A stretch of 64,000 bases of DNA from Allopontixanthobacter confluentis (GCF_009827615.1 NZ_WTYU01000002.1:541020-605019); one strand, 5' to 3'. Shown: positions 34,881-45,342, numbered from the stretch's first letter. The notes: generated by a model from the letters alone, not told the origin. Numbers and translations: made by a program.

Positions 34881-35779
34881 CGCCGCGTGATGCGGGCAGC
34901 GGTTTGCACCAGCGCATTGCCGCCGGGCTGGATGCGCCGGTCCATCAGGCCGTGCGCGACTTTGCCGCGACGCTGGCACGCGATACAGGCGCTGTGGCAG
35001 CGCTGTTTTACGGATCGAACCTGCGAACCGGCGAATTGGAAGGCGTGCTCGATTTCTATCTGCTGATGCCGGGGGCAGAACGCAGCCGGATATGGCCACG
35101 GGTCAGCTATCATGAATGGGACTATGCCGGGCAAACCCTGCGCGCCAAGGCTGCCACCATGGCTCTGTCCACCTTCGCTGCCGCAGCGTGCGGCCAGCGG
35201 CGAGATGCCACAATCTGGGCGCGTTTTGTCCAGCCAAGCGCATTGGTGTGGCTGGCTGACGGGGAAACCCGCGACACTGTGGCCCGTGCGATTGCGGCGG
35301 CGGCTGAAACCGCAGCCCGGCTCAGTATTGCACTTGGCCCGCCATGCGGGACGGAGCGTGACTATTGGCGCGCCCTGTTTCAGGCGACTTATCAGGCAGA
35401 ATTCCGGGTGGAAAAGCCGGGGCGCGAAAATTCCATTCTGGATATGAATGCGGCCCATTTTGACGGGCTGTTACCGCTGGCACTGGCGGCACAGGGCATC
35501 CCTTTTACCGCTGATGGCGCGTCCATCACGCCGCAGCTTGCGCCGCAAAAACGCCAGCAGATCTTACGCTGGTGGAATGTGCGCCGGCGGCTGGGCAAAC
35601 CACTTAACCTGCTGCGTCTGGTCCGGGCCACCACCACATTTGACGGGGCCGCCCGCTATGCTGCGTGGAAAATCGAACGCCACACCGGCGTTCCTGTAGA
35701 AATAACCCCGTGGCGCGAAAAACACCCGCTGCTGGCAGCACCGGGCGTCTTGTTCAATGTGTGGCGTAACCGTGCGTGA
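34877..35779 (+). CDS. Tam41/Mmp37-like nucleotidyltransferase (putative CDP-lipid synthase)
   Basis: A 300-residue protein that I read as related to the mitochondrial CDP-diacylglycerol synthase Tam41. Residues about 36-60 read AVAALFYGSNLRTGELEGVLDFYLLM, which fits the nucleotidyltransferase pattern FYGS...DFxxxM with a catalytic Asp. No signal peptide is present. The start is GTG 34877, inside the lipid kinase stop. The pairing suggests that the kinase product (phosphatidate or ceramide phosphate) is activated with CTP. The family call is by motif only. Confidence 0.6.
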   Translation: MTPRDAGSGLHQRIAAGLDAPVHQAVRDFAATLARDTGAVAALFYGSNLRTGELEGVLDFYLLMPGAERSRIWPRVSYHEWDYAGQTLRAKAATMALSTFAAAACGQRRDATIWARFVQPSALVWLADGETRDTVARAIAAAAETAARLSIALGPPCGTERDYWRALFQATYQAEFRVEKPGRENSILDMNAAHFDGLLPLALAAQGIPFTADGASITPQLAPQKRQQILRWWNVRRRLGKPLNLLRLVRATTTFDGAARYAAWKIERHTGVPVEITPWREKHPLLAAPGVLFNVWRNRA

Positions 35780-35782
35780 CGG

Positions 35783-36292
35783 TCAGAAATATTTCATCGA
35801 CAGGGTGATGGAGGTGACGCCGCTGCCCACCGTAAAGGCTGTCTTCTTGAAGTGGGGCTTGCCCAGATTGAAAATGTTGATGCTGGGGTTGTTCGACATG
35901 GCGCCGCCATCTTCCCTCAGGTCCGTATCGCCATTGCCATTCAGATCGTGGCGCACGGCAATGCCATATTCGCCGGGGCCAGGCACTGGCAGGCAGAATG
36001 TCATCGACCCTGCGCGCGCAGGCGCTTCGATCCGGTTGAGCCAACGCCCTTTTTCAAGCCAGTCCGCCTTGGTGCCCTTGTAACTCTGGATGCGAATCCT
36101 GCCGGTCGATGCCTTGATGCCGCTGACCGTGACTTTCACGGCCGGACCGGCACTGGAAGAACATTTTGCAAGGTTGTTGGAGATCGTCTGCCGGTATTGC
36201 GGCTGTGCGTGCACCTGTGCGGGGGCAGCCAGCAACATTGTGCCGGCCACCAGGGCAACGGCCGCAGAACGAAGATGGGTCGTGGTCATCAT
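35783..36292 (-). CDS. DUF2141 domain protein, exported
   Basis: A 169-residue secreted protein with a signal peptide (LRSAAVALVAGTMLLAAPAQVHAQ). The DUF2141 domain has VKVTVSGIKASTGRIRIQSYKGTKADWLEKG, a CLPVPGPGEYGIAVRHDLNGNGDTDLREDGGAMSNNP segment with a putative Ca-binding loop, and a hydrophobic end ITLSMKYF. The function is unknown. It is convergent with, and 3 bases from, the Tam41-like gene. The start is ATG 36292 or 36289. It differs clearly from the other DUF2141 protein at 23513. Confidence 0.85.
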   Translation of the reverse strand: MMTTTHLRSAAVALVAGTMLLAAPAQVHAQPQYRQTISNNLAKCSSSAGPAVKVTVSGIKASTGRIRIQSYKGTKADWLEKGRWLNRIEAPARAGSMTFCLPVPGPGEYGIAVRHDLNGNGDTDLREDGGAMSNNPSINIFNLGKPHFKKTAFTVGSGVTSITLSMKYF

Positions 36293-36673
36293 AATCTGTA
36301 AGTTTCCAAATCTGGCTGCACGGGCGCAGCTTCAGAACATCCGATTCGCCAACCCTTCGGCAGGCGGGATGTTCGCTGAATATGGCGCCCATTTGCGTGC
36401 ACGGCCATGAATTACCGCTGAATTGCACACAATGCCAATGTTCAGGCTTCCGCAGGGTCCGGAAACCAGCAGGCCATGAATCCACGAAGGATGCGCGCAG
36501 GGGAACGCTTCTGGAGAGGGCAAACTTGCAAAAAACCCGGCAGACAGGCGGGGCCAGTGTGGAAAAGCGCATCCTTGGCGCTTGCCGCTACTACATCTGG
36601 CATCTAACCCGTTGGCAGCCCGCAATCACTACCCGCAAGCGTTCCGCTTGCCTCCCACGTAAAGCGCCCGAGC
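36293..36673. other. 381-base intergenic region upstream of rpe
   Basis: This gap separates the divergent DUF2141 gene and rpe. An open frame at 36382-36750 on the plus strand is basic, Arg-rich, unlike any family I know, and runs into rpe in another frame, so I do not call it. Promoters for both genes should lie here. I see no RNA gene or strong hairpin. Confidence 0.6.
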
Positions 36674-37336
36674 ATGGCAATACCGCTTATTTCGCCTTCC
36701 ATCCTGTCTGCCGACTTTTCCCGGCTGGGCGAAGAAGTGCGCGCGATTGACGCCGCTGGCGCTGACTGGATCCATGTTGACGTGATGGATGGCCATTATG
36801 TGCCCAACATCACCATCGGCCCTGATGTGGTCAAGGCGCTGCGCCCCCACACGGCCAAGATTTTCGATGTCCATCTGATGATCAGCCCGGTCGATGCCTA
36901 TCTGGAGGCATTCGCCAACGCCGGGGCGGATATCATCACTGTCCACCCCGAAGCCGGGCCGCATACGCACCGCACGGTGCAGGCGATCAAGGCATTGGGC
37001 AAACAGGCGGGTATCTCGCTCAACCCTGCAACACCTGCCAAGATGCTGGATTATCTGATCGACGATATCGATCTGGTGCTGGTGATGAGTGTGAACCCCG
37101 GTTTCGGCGGGCAAAGCTTCATTCACAGCCAGCTGCGCAAGATCGAAGCGGTGCGCAAGATGATCGACAAGACGGGCCGCGACATCCGGCTGGAAGTGGA
37201 TGGCGGCGTTAATCCTGAAACGGCGCGGCTGTGTGTTGATGCCGGCGCAGATGTGCTGGTGGCAGGGTCTGCCACGTTCAAGGGCGGGCCGGATTGCTAC
37301 GCTGCCAATATCGCGGCGCTCAAGGGGCAGGGATGA
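36674..37336 (+). CDS. rpe: Ribulose-phosphate 3-epimerase
   Basis: A TIM-barrel enzyme of the pentose phosphate pathway that interconverts ribulose 5-phosphate and xylulose 5-phosphate. The 220-residue protein shows [15 protein letters not shown], the metal-binding [43 protein letters not shown], and [12 protein letters not shown]. All catalytic His and Asp residues are present. The stop overlaps the next gene (ATGA), so it is coupled to the heparinase-like gene. Confidence 0.98.
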   Translation: MAIPLISPSILSADFSRLGEEVRAIDAAGADWIHVDVMDGHYVPNITIGPDVVKALRPHTAKIFDVHLMISPVDAYLEAFANAGADIITVHPEAGPHTHRTVQAIKALGKQAGISLNPATPAKMLDYLIDDIDLVLVMSVNPGFGGQSFIHSQLRKIEAVRKMIDKTGRDIRLEVDGGVNPETARLCVDAGADVLVAGSATFKGGPDCYAANIAALKGQG

Positions 37337-39291
37337 TGGCCGGCGCGACGACAGGAAGCCGTGTCGTCGCTGCGGGAACCCCTGCTGCCCAACCCGCTGG
37401 CAAACCTGCCCGCACCATCGATAGTCCCCCGGGCGATCCGAATTTGAAGGCGATACGTGCCATGGCCATGCCGCTCGATACGAAGGATGATACCGCGCTG
37501 GTGACAGATGCTGCGGCCACGCATGATGCCGCTACGCATGGCGGGCCCAGTGAAGTGCTGCAGCCCGGCCGCGCCCTGGCGCTGAGTGATTTTTCTGCGC
37601 CATCTGTCGGCGCGGGGGAACGGTTCATCCGCCTTGCCTATCGGCTTGGCGTTTCATCCTCCACACTGACTTCGCCATTCCGCAAGCCCTCGCGGGCGCG
37701 GCTGCTGGCGACGGTGGAGTGCCCCTTGCAGGCTGAACGCGCCGCAGGCGTGGCGCTGCGCGCCGGACATTTTCTGGTCCACGGGGTGAAAGCGCCCATC
37801 GCGCAGATGGATTTGTCCCCCACGGCGCGGCTGACGCCGCCGTTTGAACGGGTGGTGCACGGCTTTTCATGGCTGGGCGATCTGGCGGCCTGCGCGCCGC
37901 GCGAACAATGCACCGCCACAGCGGAACGGGTGCTTGCAGCCTGGCTCGATCTTAACGGGCCCAAGGCCAGGGGGATTGGCAAGGGGCCTGCGTGGAATGT
38001 CGAACATGTTGGCAACCGGCTGCTTAACTGGCTGGTCTATGCACCGCTGATCCTGTCGGGCGATGACCGGCTGCGGACAGAGGCGCTGCAGGCGTTTTCC
38101 CACACCGCCCGCTGGCTGGACCGCAATGTTACCCGCGCGGATGACCGGCTGGGCGAAGTGGCAGGGTGGTGCGCCATTATCGCCGCCGGATTGCTGTTGC
38201 CCGATGGCAAGCCGCGCCGCCTGTTTGGCGAAGCGGGGCTGGTGCGCGCGCTGGGCGAATTGGTGGCTGATGATGGGGGAGTGCTGTCACGCAGCCCGGT
38301 CGCGCAGATGGATGCGATTGCCTTGCTGGTGAAGCTGACAGCCTGTTACCGCGCGGCTGACCGCGATCCGCCCGCTGCGATCGAAACGATGACTGCGCTG
38401 CTGGTACCGCCGCTGCTGGCGCTGATGCATGGTGATGGCGGGGTGGGCAGCTGGCAGGGTGCCGGCGCAATCCGCGCGGAACGTGTGGCCGCATTGGCAG
38501 AAGCCAGCGGCGTCCGCACTCGCCCGCTGAAAGATATCCGCCAATGGGGGTATCAGCGCATGACCGGCGGCAGGACCATCGTGCAATTCGATGCTGCACC
38601 GCCGCCGCGCGCCAAACACGCCCGTGCAGGCTGCGCATCCACCCTGGCGTTTGAAATGTCGTGCAACGGGCGGCGGATTATCGTGAATTGCGGCGGCGCG
38701 TCCTTTGCTGGCGGGCAAGTGCCAGTGCGAATCGAACAGGGCCTGCGCGCCACTGCGGCCCATTCCACGCTGGCGCTGGATAATGCCAATTCAACCGCAG
38801 TCATGATCAATGGCAAGCTGGGCAAGGGCGTCGAGGAAGTGGAGATCGACCGCCGCACCATCGAAGTGAACACTGGCAAGGCAGCCCGCGTGGAAGCCAG
38901 CCATGATGGCTATGCCAGCAGGTTCGGTCTGGTTCACCGCCGCATCCTGATCCTGCGCGATGATGGCAGCGAATTGCGCGGCGAGGATTTGCTTGTGCCA
39001 GCAGGCAAGGGCAAGCGCGGCAAGATTGATTTTGCGATCCGCTTTCACATCGGGCCGGGAATCGAAATTGGCCTGTCGGACGATGGCAAGGGCGCCGGTC
39101 TGGCACTGCCGGACGGTACATATTGGCAATTCAGGCTTGCAGAAACGTCCAGCGGGGGCGATCTGGCCATTGAAGAAAGCCTGTGGGTTGATGGTCAGGG
39201 CAGGCCGCAACCCATACAGCAACTGGTATTGCAGGGCCTGACATCGCGCAGCGGAGGGAATTTCTCCTGGCTGCTCAAGAAAATGGGATAA
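37333..39291 (+). CDS. Heparinase II/III-like protein
   Basis: A 652-residue protein. After about 90 weakly conserved residues comes an alpha/alpha toroid ([51 protein letters not shown]) and a C-terminal heparinase II/III beta-sandwich ([49 protein letters not shown], then [33 protein letters not shown]). No clear signal peptide is visible. The substrate is unknown. The arrangement rpe - this gene - purH is, as I recall, conserved in many alphaproteobacteria. Confidence 0.9.
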   Translation: MMAGATTGSRVVAAGTPAAQPAGKPARTIDSPPGDPNLKAIRAMAMPLDTKDDTALVTDAAATHDAATHGGPSEVLQPGRALALSDFSAPSVGAGERFIRLAYRLGVSSSTLTSPFRKPSRARLLATVECPLQAERAAGVALRAGHFLVHGVKAPIAQMDLSPTARLTPPFERVVHGFSWLGDLAACAPREQCTATAERVLAAWLDLNGPKARGIGKGPAWNVEHVGNRLLNWLVYAPLILSGDDRLRTEALQAFSHTARWLDRNVTRADDRLGEVAGWCAIIAAGLLLPDGKPRRLFGEAGLVRALGELVADDGGVLSRSPVAQMDAIALLVKLTACYRAADRDPPAAIETMTALLVPPLLALMHGDGGVGSWQGAGAIRAERVAALAEASGVRTRPLKDIRQWGYQRMTGGRTIVQFDAAPPPRAKHARAGCASTLAFEMSCNGRRIIVNCGGASFAGGQVPVRIEQGLRATAAHSTLALDNANSTAVMINGKLGKGVEEVEIDRRTIEVNTGKAARVEASHDGYASRFGLVHRRILILRDDGSELRGEDLLVPAGKGKRGKIDFAIRFHIGPGIEIGLSDDGKGAGLALPDGTYWQFRLAETSSGGDLAIEESLWVDGQGRPQPIQQLVLQGLTSRSGGNFSWLLKKMG

Positions 39292-39304
39292 TTTGCACGT
39301 GAGC

Positions 39305-40888
39305 ATGGTGACAATCGAACGGGCACTGCTGTCAGTGTCCGACAAAAGCGGATTGGTGGAACTGGGGCAGGCGCTGGCGGCGCGCGGGGTAGAACTGGTT
39401 TCCACCGGCGGCACCGCGAAAGCACTGCGTGATGCGGGCCTCATGGTGAAGGACGTGTCCGACCTGACCGGATTTCCCGAAATGATGGATGGCCGGGTCA
39501 AGACGCTGCACCCCATGGTGCATGGCGGATTGCTGGCCGTGCGTGACAATCCTGAACATGCCGCCGCCATGGAAGCCCATGCAATCGGCGCTATCGATCT
39601 GGTGGTGGTCAACCTCTACCCGTTTGAAGCGACCGTCGCCAAGGGCGCCAGCCGCGATGAAATCATCGAGAATATCGACATTGGCGGCCCTTCGATGGTG
39701 CGTTCTGCGGCGAAAAATCATCAGTTTGTCACCATCGTGACTGATCCTGCCGATTATGCTGCGCTTGCAGCGGAACTGGAAACGGCAGGCGGCGCGACCA
39801 CGCTGGAATTCCGCAAGGCAATGGCGGCCAAGGCGTTTTCCGCCACCGCGGCTTACGATTCCATGATCAGCCAGTGGTTCGCCTTTGCCGATCAGGGTCA
39901 GCTGCTGCCGGACCTGTTGTGCCTCAATGGCCGCAAGTCTGCTGAATTGCGCTATGGCGAAAACCCGCATCAGCAGGCTGCGCTGTACCTGCCCGTCGGG
40001 CCGCACGCCAAGGGCATAGCGCAGGCCCAGCAAGTGCAGGGCAAGGAACTGAGCTACAACAATTACAATGATGCCGATGCCGCGCTGGAACTGTGCGGCG
40101 AATTTGCCGGCGGCGATCCGGCCGTGGTGATTGTCAAACACGCCAACCCTTGCGGCGTGGCGCAGGCCTCTACCCTGCTGGCAGCATGGGAAGCCGCGCT
40201 GCAATGCGACAGCGTATCGGCCTTTGGCGGGATTGTGGCAGTCAATGTCCCGCTGGATGGCCCGACAGCTGAAGCCATCTGCCAGATCTTCACCGAAGTG
40301 GTGGTGGCCCCCGCGGCTGATGAAGCCGCGCGCGCAGCCTTTGCCAAAAAGAAGAACCTGCGCCTGCTGATTACCGGCGATTTGCCTGATCCGCGCCGGC
40401 CCGGCCTGATGGTGAAGCCGATTACCGGCGGACTGCTGGTGCAAAGCCGCGACAATGGGACCATTTCGCAAGCAGACTTGAAAGTGGTCACCAAACGCGC
40501 TCCGACAGAGCAGGAGCTGAAAGACTGTCTGTTTGCCTGGACCATTGCCCGCCATGTGAAAAGCAATGCCATTGTCTATGCCAGGGACGGGGCAACCGCA
40601 GGCATTGGCGCAGGCCAGATGAACCGGCGCGACAGTTCGCGCATTGCCGCCATGAAAGCGGCCGAAGCGGCGGAAACCTATGGCTGGGCGCAAGCGCGCA
40701 CCGTTGGCAGTGCCGTCGCATCCGATGCCTTCTTCCCCTTTGCCGACGGGCTTCTGTCAGCTGCCGAAGCAGGCGCGACTGCCATCATCCAGCCGGGCGG
40801 TTCCATGCGCGACAATGAAGTCATCCAGGCTGCCGATGAGGCAGGCCTTGCGATGGTATTTACCGGGATGCGCCACTTCCGCCACTAG
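39305..40888 (+). CDS. purH: Bifunctional AICAR transformylase / IMP cyclohydrolase PurH
   Basis: Performs the last two steps of de novo IMP synthesis. The 527-residue protein has the IMPCH domain first ([36 protein letters not shown]) and the AICARFT domain next ([68 protein letters not shown]). ATG 39305 is chosen; in-frame TTG 39293, GTG 39299 and GTG 39308 are alternatives, and no strong ribosome-binding site decides. It follows the heparinase-like gene by 13 bases. Confidence 0.97.
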   Translation: MVTIERALLSVSDKSGLVELGQALAARGVELVSTGGTAKALRDAGLMVKDVSDLTGFPEMMDGRVKTLHPMVHGGLLAVRDNPEHAAAMEAHAIGAIDLVVVNLYPFEATVAKGASRDEIIENIDIGGPSMVRSAAKNHQFVTIVTDPADYAALAAELETAGGATTLEFRKAMAAKAFSATAAYDSMISQWFAFADQGQLLPDLLCLNGRKSAELRYGENPHQQAALYLPVGPHAKGIAQAQQVQGKELSYNNYNDADAALELCGEFAGGDPAVVIVKHANPCGVAQASTLLAAWEAALQCDSVSAFGGIVAVNVPLDGPTAEAICQIFTEVVVAPAADEAARAAFAKKKNLRLLITGDLPDPRRPGLMVKPITGGLLVQSRDNGTISQADLKVVTKRAPTEQELKDCLFAWTIARHVKSNAIVYARDGATAGIGAGQMNRRDSSRIAAMKAAEAAETYGWAQARTVGSAVASDAFFPFADGLLSAAEAGATAIIQPGGSMRDNEVIQAADEAGLAMVFTGMRHFRH

Positions 40889-40897
40889 GGACGGTTC

Positions 40898-40913
40898 GCC
40901 GGATCATGCCGGC
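40898..40913 (+). terminator. Short hairpin after purH
   Basis: GCCGG at 40898-40902 pairs with CCGGC at 40909-40913 with a six-base loop, ten bases after the purH stop. The stem is short and no T tract follows, so terminator function is weakly supported. Confidence 0.3.
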
Positions 40914-41062
40914 AAACCTGCGTAAGAACGTCATTTCATCGCCGTAGCGGTGCGTCTGGGCGTGGCTGCTGCGTCTTTTTGCCCCAATTCAGCGTAGTGT
41001 AAGTGAGGCCCGTGCATAACGGGGGCGAATTTGATGAAACACATAAGAAGAAAAGAAAGCCC

Positions 41063-41212
41063 ATGGGCCTGTTCAAACCTGATCTCTATCGCAATTTCGC
41101 CATCGGCTTCGCGCTCGGCGCGGTCATAGTGGCGTCGCAAATCGGCCCCGATATGTGGCAGCAGATTGTGCCGGAAGCGCATGCTGCGGTCATTAGCGTG
41201 ATCGACCGTTGA
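41063..41212 (+). CDS. 49-residue single-pass membrane microprotein
   Basis: A small protein, MGLFKPDLYRNFAIGFALG and onward, with one hydrophobic segment (FAIGFALGAVIVASQIG) and a C-terminal PEAHAAVISVIDR tail. It has an AG-rich leader (AAGAAGAAAAGAAAG) directly before ATG 41063, which can serve as ribosome-binding site. Its stop TGA (41210-41212) overlaps the TTG start of msrA, so the two are coupled. I recognise no family; the strong leader and the coupling argue that it is real. Confidence 0.7.
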   Translation: MGLFKPDLYRNFAIGFALGAVIVASQIGPDMWQQIVPEAHAAVISVIDR

Positions 41213-41886
41213 TCAGGTCGCTTCCCGTGGTTGCGGCACTGGGTCTCGCCCTGTCCGCCTGTCAACCGGTGGCCATGGCGGCTGAAACAGCGGTTGCGGC
41301 CCCTGCGGCTGCCCGTGTTGCCCGCGAATCGGGCGGGCTCAAAACCGCAATTTTTGCCGGCGGCTGTTTCTGGGGCGTGGAAGGCGTGTTCAGCCACGTC
41401 AAAGGCGTGACCAGCGCCGTATCAGGCTATCACGGCGGCAATGCCGCCACTGCCACCTACGCCCGCATTGGCACAGGAATGACCCAGCACGCCGAAGCGG
41501 TGCAGGTGACTTATGATCCCAAGATCGTGCGTTATGATGAATTGCTGCGCATTTTCTTTTCAGTCGTGGCGGACCCGACATTGAAAAACCGACAGGGTCC
41601 GGATGTTGGCCCGCAATACCGGGCCGCGCTGGTGCCGGTCAGCAGCGAACAGCGGGCCGTGGCGACTGCCTATCTGGCGCAGATGAAAAAGTCCGGCAAA
41701 TGGAACCGCCCGATTGTTACCGCGCTGGAAACGCACAAGAAATTCTACAAGGCGGAGGATTACCATCAGGATTTCCTCGCGCTCAATCCGCGCCATTCCT
41801 ACATCGTCAGGTGGGACATGCCCAAGGTGCGGGCGTTGAAAACCATGTATCCGCAGAAATACAGCGCCCGTTTCCAGCGCGATTGA
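41209..41886 (+). CDS. msrA: Peptide-methionine (S)-S-oxide reductase MsrA, predicted lipoprotein
   Basis: Repairs methionine-S-sulfoxide in proteins. The catalytic Cys is in AIFAGGCFWGVEGVF, with YHGGNAATATYARIGTGMTQHAEAVQVTYDP and YHQDFLALNPRHSYI conserved. Unlike cytosolic MsrA it begins with a lipoprotein signal (SLPVVAALGLALSACQP, lipobox LSAC), so it should act at the envelope. The start is TTG 41209, inside the stop of the upstream microprotein gene; no ATG precedes the signal peptide in frame. Confidence 0.93.
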   Translation: MIRSLPVVAALGLALSACQPVAMAAETAVAAPAAARVARESGGLKTAIFAGGCFWGVEGVFSHVKGVTSAVSGYHGGNAATATYARIGTGMTQHAEAVQVTYDPKIVRYDELLRIFFSVVADPTLKNRQGPDVGPQYRAALVPVSSEQRAVATAYLAQMKKSGKWNRPIVTALETHKKFYKAEDYHQDFLALNPRHSYIVRWDMPKVRALKTMYPQKYSARFQRD

Positions 41887-41913
41887 TTGGCAATCGGCCA
41901 TGGGCAACGCTAT

Positions 41914-42405
41914 ATGCCGCGCATGGCCCAGCACCTGAACAAACCCCAGCAGCAGCATAACCATAGCGAGCATGCCGGCGAAACCCTGATCGATGCCGCG
42001 CGCACTGCGCTTACGGCAGCAGGGGAACAATGGACTGGCATGCGTTCAGATGTGTTCGAGGAACTGGCCCGCCACGAACGGCCCGCGTCGGCCTATGATA
42101 TTGCGGATAATCTATCCAAAACCCGCGGCAAACGGGTCGCGCCCAATAGCGTTTATCGCATTCTCGACCTGTTTGTGAGCAACAACCTCGCAATGCGGGT
42201 GGAAAGCGCGAATGCCTATCTCGCCAACACCCACCCCGGCTGCACGCATGACTGCATTTTCCTGGTGTGCGATGAATGCGGCGAGGCCACCCATGTCGAT
42301 AATGACGACATTTCCCGCAGCGTGCGCGCCATTGCCGAAACGGCAGAATTCAAGGCGGAGCGCCCGATCATCGAAATTCGCGGATTATGTGCTGCCTGCC
42401 GATAG
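41914..42405 (+). CDS. Fur-family regulator, probably Zur
   Basis: A 163-residue metalloregulator of the Fur family. The N-terminal winged helix has WTGMRSDVFEELARHERPASAYDIADNLSKTRGKRVAPNSVYRILDLFVSNNLAMRVESANAYL. The C-terminal half has two CxxC pairs (FLVCDECGEATHV and IRGLCAACR) for structural zinc and His-rich THPGCTHDC. The sequence resembles zinc-responsive Zur of alphaproteobacteria more than Fur. ATG 41914 is chosen; 41923 is possible. It lies 27 bases after msrA. Confidence 0.85.
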   Translation: MPRMAQHLNKPQQQHNHSEHAGETLIDAARTALTAAGEQWTGMRSDVFEELARHERPASAYDIADNLSKTRGKRVAPNSVYRILDLFVSNNLAMRVESANAYLANTHPGCTHDCIFLVCDECGEATHVDNDDISRSVRAIAETAEFKAERPIIEIRGLCAACR

Positions 42406-42474
42406 GCGCTTGCGTTCAAACCCATGCGCTGTCGTTCATCGACAGGCACGATTTCGCGGTGTAAGCCACCTTTC

Positions 42475-44400
42475 ATGACTTCACGACCCGACACTCCCCT
42501 GCTCGACACCGTTGATACGCCAGCCGATCTGCGCAAGCTTGAGCCGAAGCAATTGCGCCAGCTGGCGGACGAACTGCGCGCCGAGATGATTTCCACGGTT
42601 GGCAGCACCGGCGGGCATCTTGGTTCCGGCCTCGGCGTGGTCGAACTGACCACGGCCATCCATTATGTATTCAATACGCCGGAAGACCGGCTGATCTGGG
42701 ATGTGGGCCACCAGGCCTATCCGCACAAGATTCTGACCGGCAGGCGCGACCGGATCCGCACTTTGCGTCAGGGTGGCGGCCTGTCCGGTTTTACCAAGCG
42801 CAGCGAAAGCGAATATGACCCGTTCGGCGCGGCGCATAGCTCCACTTCCATTTCCGCCGGGCTTGGCTTTGCCGTGGCCAACAAGCTGGCAGGCACGCCG
42901 GGCAAGGCGATTGCCGTCATCGGTGATGGCGCGATGAGCGCGGGCATGGCCTATGAAGCCATGAACAACGCCGAGCAGGCGGGCAACCGGCTGGTGGTGA
43001 TCCTGAACGATAATGACATGTCGATTGCGCCGCCGGTGGGCGGGCTGTCCGCCTATCTGGCGCGGATGGTGTCCAGCAGCGAATATCTGGGCCTGCGCAG
43101 CCTCGCGTCCAAAGTCGCCCGTAAATTCTCCCGCCGCGTGCACACTTCGCTGGAAAAAGCAGAAGAGTTTACCCGCGGCATGGTGACCGGCGGGACCTTG
43201 TTTGAAGAACTGGGTTTTTATTACGTCGGCCCGATTGATGGACATAATCTCGATCATCTGATTCCGGTGCTGGAAAATGTGCGCGATTCAGACCAGGGCC
43301 CGATCCTGATCCATGTCGTGACGCAGAAGGGCAAGGGCTATGCTCCGGCCGAGGAAAGCGCCGACAAATATCACGGCGTGGCCAAGTTCGACGTAGTGAG
43401 CGGCAAGCAGGACAAGGGTCCGGGCGGCGGCCCACCAGCCTATCAGAACGTTTTTGGCGAAACGCTGGCGAAACTGGCCAATGACGATCCGCTGATCTGC
43501 GCGATTACCGCGGCCATGCCGTCAGGCACCGGGGTGGATAAATTTGCGCAGGCGCATCCGACCAAGGCTTTCGATGTCGGCATTGCCGAACAGCATGGCG
43601 TGACTTTTGCTGCTGGCCTTGCCGCGCAGGGGATGCGGCCATTCTGCGCCATCTATTCCACTTTCCTGCAACGCGCGTTTGACCAGGTGGTGCATGATGT
43701 GGCGATCCAGAACCTGCCGGTTCGCTTTGCGATTGACCGTGCCGGGCTGGTCGGCGCTGATGGCGCGACCCACGCGGGCAGTTTTGACATTACCTATCTG
43801 GCAACCCTGCCCAATTTCGTGATCATGGCTGCGGCGGACGAAGCGGAACTGGTGCATATGACCTATACCGCCGCCATGCATGACACAGGCCCGATCGCGT
43901 TTCGTTACCCGCGCGGCAATGGCACTGGTGTGGCTTTGCCGGAAACCCCTGAATTGCTAAAAATCGGCAAGGGACGCATTGTGCGCGATGGCAGCAAGAT
44001 TGCCCTCCTCTCGCTCGGCACGCGGCTGGCGGAAAGCCTCAAGGCGGCAGACCAGCTGGAAGCCAAGGGGCTGTCGACCACCGTGGCTGACCTGCGGTTT
44101 GCCAAGCCGCTCGACCATGAAATGATCGAACGGCTAATGCGCACACATGAAGTCATCGTGACAGTGGAAGAAGGCGCCATTGGTGGACTGGGCGCGCATG
44201 TATTGACGCTGGCGAGCGACAAGGGGCTGACCGATGCGGGTCTGAAAATCCGCACCCTGCGTCTGCCGGACATTTTCCAGGACCATGATACGCCGGACAG
44301 GCAGTATGACGAAGCCGGCCTCAACGCTGACAACATCGTCGATACTGTGCTGAAGGCACTGCGCCATAACAGCGCCGGGGTGGAAGAAGCGCGCGCCTGA
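42475..44400 (+). CDS. dxs: 1-deoxy-D-xylulose-5-phosphate synthase Dxs
   Basis: A TDP-dependent enzyme of the MEP isoprenoid pathway, joining pyruvate and glyceraldehyde 3-phosphate. The 641-residue protein has [36 protein letters not shown], the TDP motif [17 protein letters not shown]...NDNDMSI, the central [11 protein letters not shown], and the transketolase domain [17 protein letters not shown]...[18 protein letters not shown] 42475 fits the family; an upstream ATG at 42424 lacks conserved sequence. It lies 69 bases after the Fur-family gene. Confidence 0.98.
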   Translation: MTSRPDTPLLDTVDTPADLRKLEPKQLRQLADELRAEMISTVGSTGGHLGSGLGVVELTTAIHYVFNTPEDRLIWDVGHQAYPHKILTGRRDRIRTLRQGGGLSGFTKRSESEYDPFGAAHSSTSISAGLGFAVANKLAGTPGKAIAVIGDGAMSAGMAYEAMNNAEQAGNRLVVILNDNDMSIAPPVGGLSAYLARMVSSSEYLGLRSLASKVARKFSRRVHTSLEKAEEFTRGMVTGGTLFEELGFYYVGPIDGHNLDHLIPVLENVRDSDQGPILIHVVTQKGKGYAPAEESADKYHGVAKFDVVSGKQDKGPGGGPPAYQNVFGETLAKLANDDPLICAITAAMPSGTGVDKFAQAHPTKAFDVGIAEQHGVTFAAGLAAQGMRPFCAIYSTFLQRAFDQVVHDVAIQNLPVRFAIDRAGLVGADGATHAGSFDITYLATLPNFVIMAAADEAELVHMTYTAAMHDTGPIAFRYPRGNGTGVALPETPELLKIGKGRIVRDGSKIALLSLGTRLAESLKAADQLEAKGLSTTVADLRFAKPLDHEMIERLMRTHEVIVTVEEGAIGGLGAHVLTLASDKGLTDAGLKIRTLRLPDIFQDHDTPDRQYDEAGLNADNIVDTVLKALRHNSAGVEEARA

Positions 44401-44467
44401 TGCCTGCCTGAGCGGCGCTGCGGCGATTACGCTGGCGCTGGCTTCGCGGCCGACATAATAGCCGCCG

Positions 44468-45271
44468 ATGGACACGCAATTGCTGATAATCTGCCTGCTG
44501 ACAGCGGGTATCAACCTGATTGGCACGCTGGCCTATGGCGCGCGCATTGCCGGTGTGCGCACGCGGCGTATCGCGATGAGCTTTGCCCTGTTCAACGTGC
44601 TGGTGCTGGTGTCGCGCACGTCCAACGGATTTCTCGGGCCATTTTTGGCCAAACGGATCGAAACCCGGCTGGATGATGGCGGCGGCGCCGCTTTGCTGGG
44701 CGATTTCCGACTGGTGCTGCTGTCCGCTTCCGTCGCAGTAGCAGTCGGCATAATCCTGGTTCCCACCGCGCAGCGACTGTTCGTCCGGGCTATCGGTTAT
44801 TTTCAGGAACACCGTTCCACCACGCGGCTGGTAATGCGGACATTTACTCCGCCAGGCCTTCGGACCATGCGTGATTCGATCGCTTTGCCGCGCCGCGACC
44901 AGATCCGCGCGCTGGCCAGCCCGCGCGGCGTTGGCTGGGGCGTGCTGCTGGCTAACTGCCTCGCCCAGGCATTGCTGACCGTGGGCGTTCTCGCATCGCT
45001 TTATGCAGGCTATCTCAATCCCGAATTCAGGGTGACGGCATCGCAGCTTTCCGCCGTTATCAACGGGCTGGCAACGATCCTGCTATTCGCGCTTATCGAT
45101 CCGCAATTGTCGGTCATTACCGATGATGTGGTGGAAGGCCGGGTGGCTGAACCCCTGTTCCGCCGCACGATCATCTGGATTTCGCTGAGCCGGCTGGCCG
45201 GCACCATTCTGGCGCAGGCCCTGTTTGTGCCTGCCGCGATGGCCATCGCCTTTATCGCCAATTACGTCTGA
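44468..45271 (+). CDS. amj: Amj-family (DUF2837) lipid II flippase homologue
   Basis: A 267-residue membrane protein with about six hydrophobic segments. The N-terminal family signature is clear: IGTLAYGARIAGVRTRRIAMSFALFNVLVLVSRTSNGFLGPFLAKRIE. The characterised member, Bacillus subtilis Amj, flips the cell wall precursor lipid II as an alternative to MurJ. Here it stands alone behind dxs, whose pathway feeds undecaprenyl-phosphate synthesis. Start ATG 44468. The assignment is by signature; flippase activity is inferred. Confidence 0.87.
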   Translation: MDTQLLIICLLTAGINLIGTLAYGARIAGVRTRRIAMSFALFNVLVLVSRTSNGFLGPFLAKRIETRLDDGGGAALLGDFRLVLLSASVAVAVGIILVPTAQRLFVRAIGYFQEHRSTTRLVMRTFTPPGLRTMRDSIALPRRDQIRALASPRGVGWGVLLANCLAQALLTVGVLASLYAGYLNPEFRVTASQLSAVINGLATILLFALIDPQLSVITDDVVEGRVAEPLFRRTIIWISLSRLAGTILAQALFVPAAMAIAFIANYV

Positions 45272-45288
45272 CTGTTGATATTCGGGCT

Positions 45289-45329
45289 AAAAAAGGGCGG
45301 CAGCGCAGTACTGCGCGCCGCCCCTTTTA
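45289..45329. terminator. Bidirectional terminator between amj and the amidohydrolase gene
   Basis: AAAAAGGGCGGC (45290-45301) faces GCCGCCCCTTTT (45317-45328), with a further palindrome GCGCAGTACTGCGC between them. The A and T runs at the ends fit a bidirectional rho-independent terminator for the convergent genes. Confidence 0.85.
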
Positions 45330-45342
45330 TGTCTCGGCTGGC

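Noticed and set aside
36382-36750. 122-residue plus-strand frame upstream of rpe
   Set aside because: It overlaps the rpe start in another frame, is Arg-rich and matches nothing that I recognise.
39332-40693. 453-residue minus-strand frame opposite purH
   Set aside because: It lies fully inside purH, which has all expected motifs. The antisense product is His/Gly-rich with no known domain.
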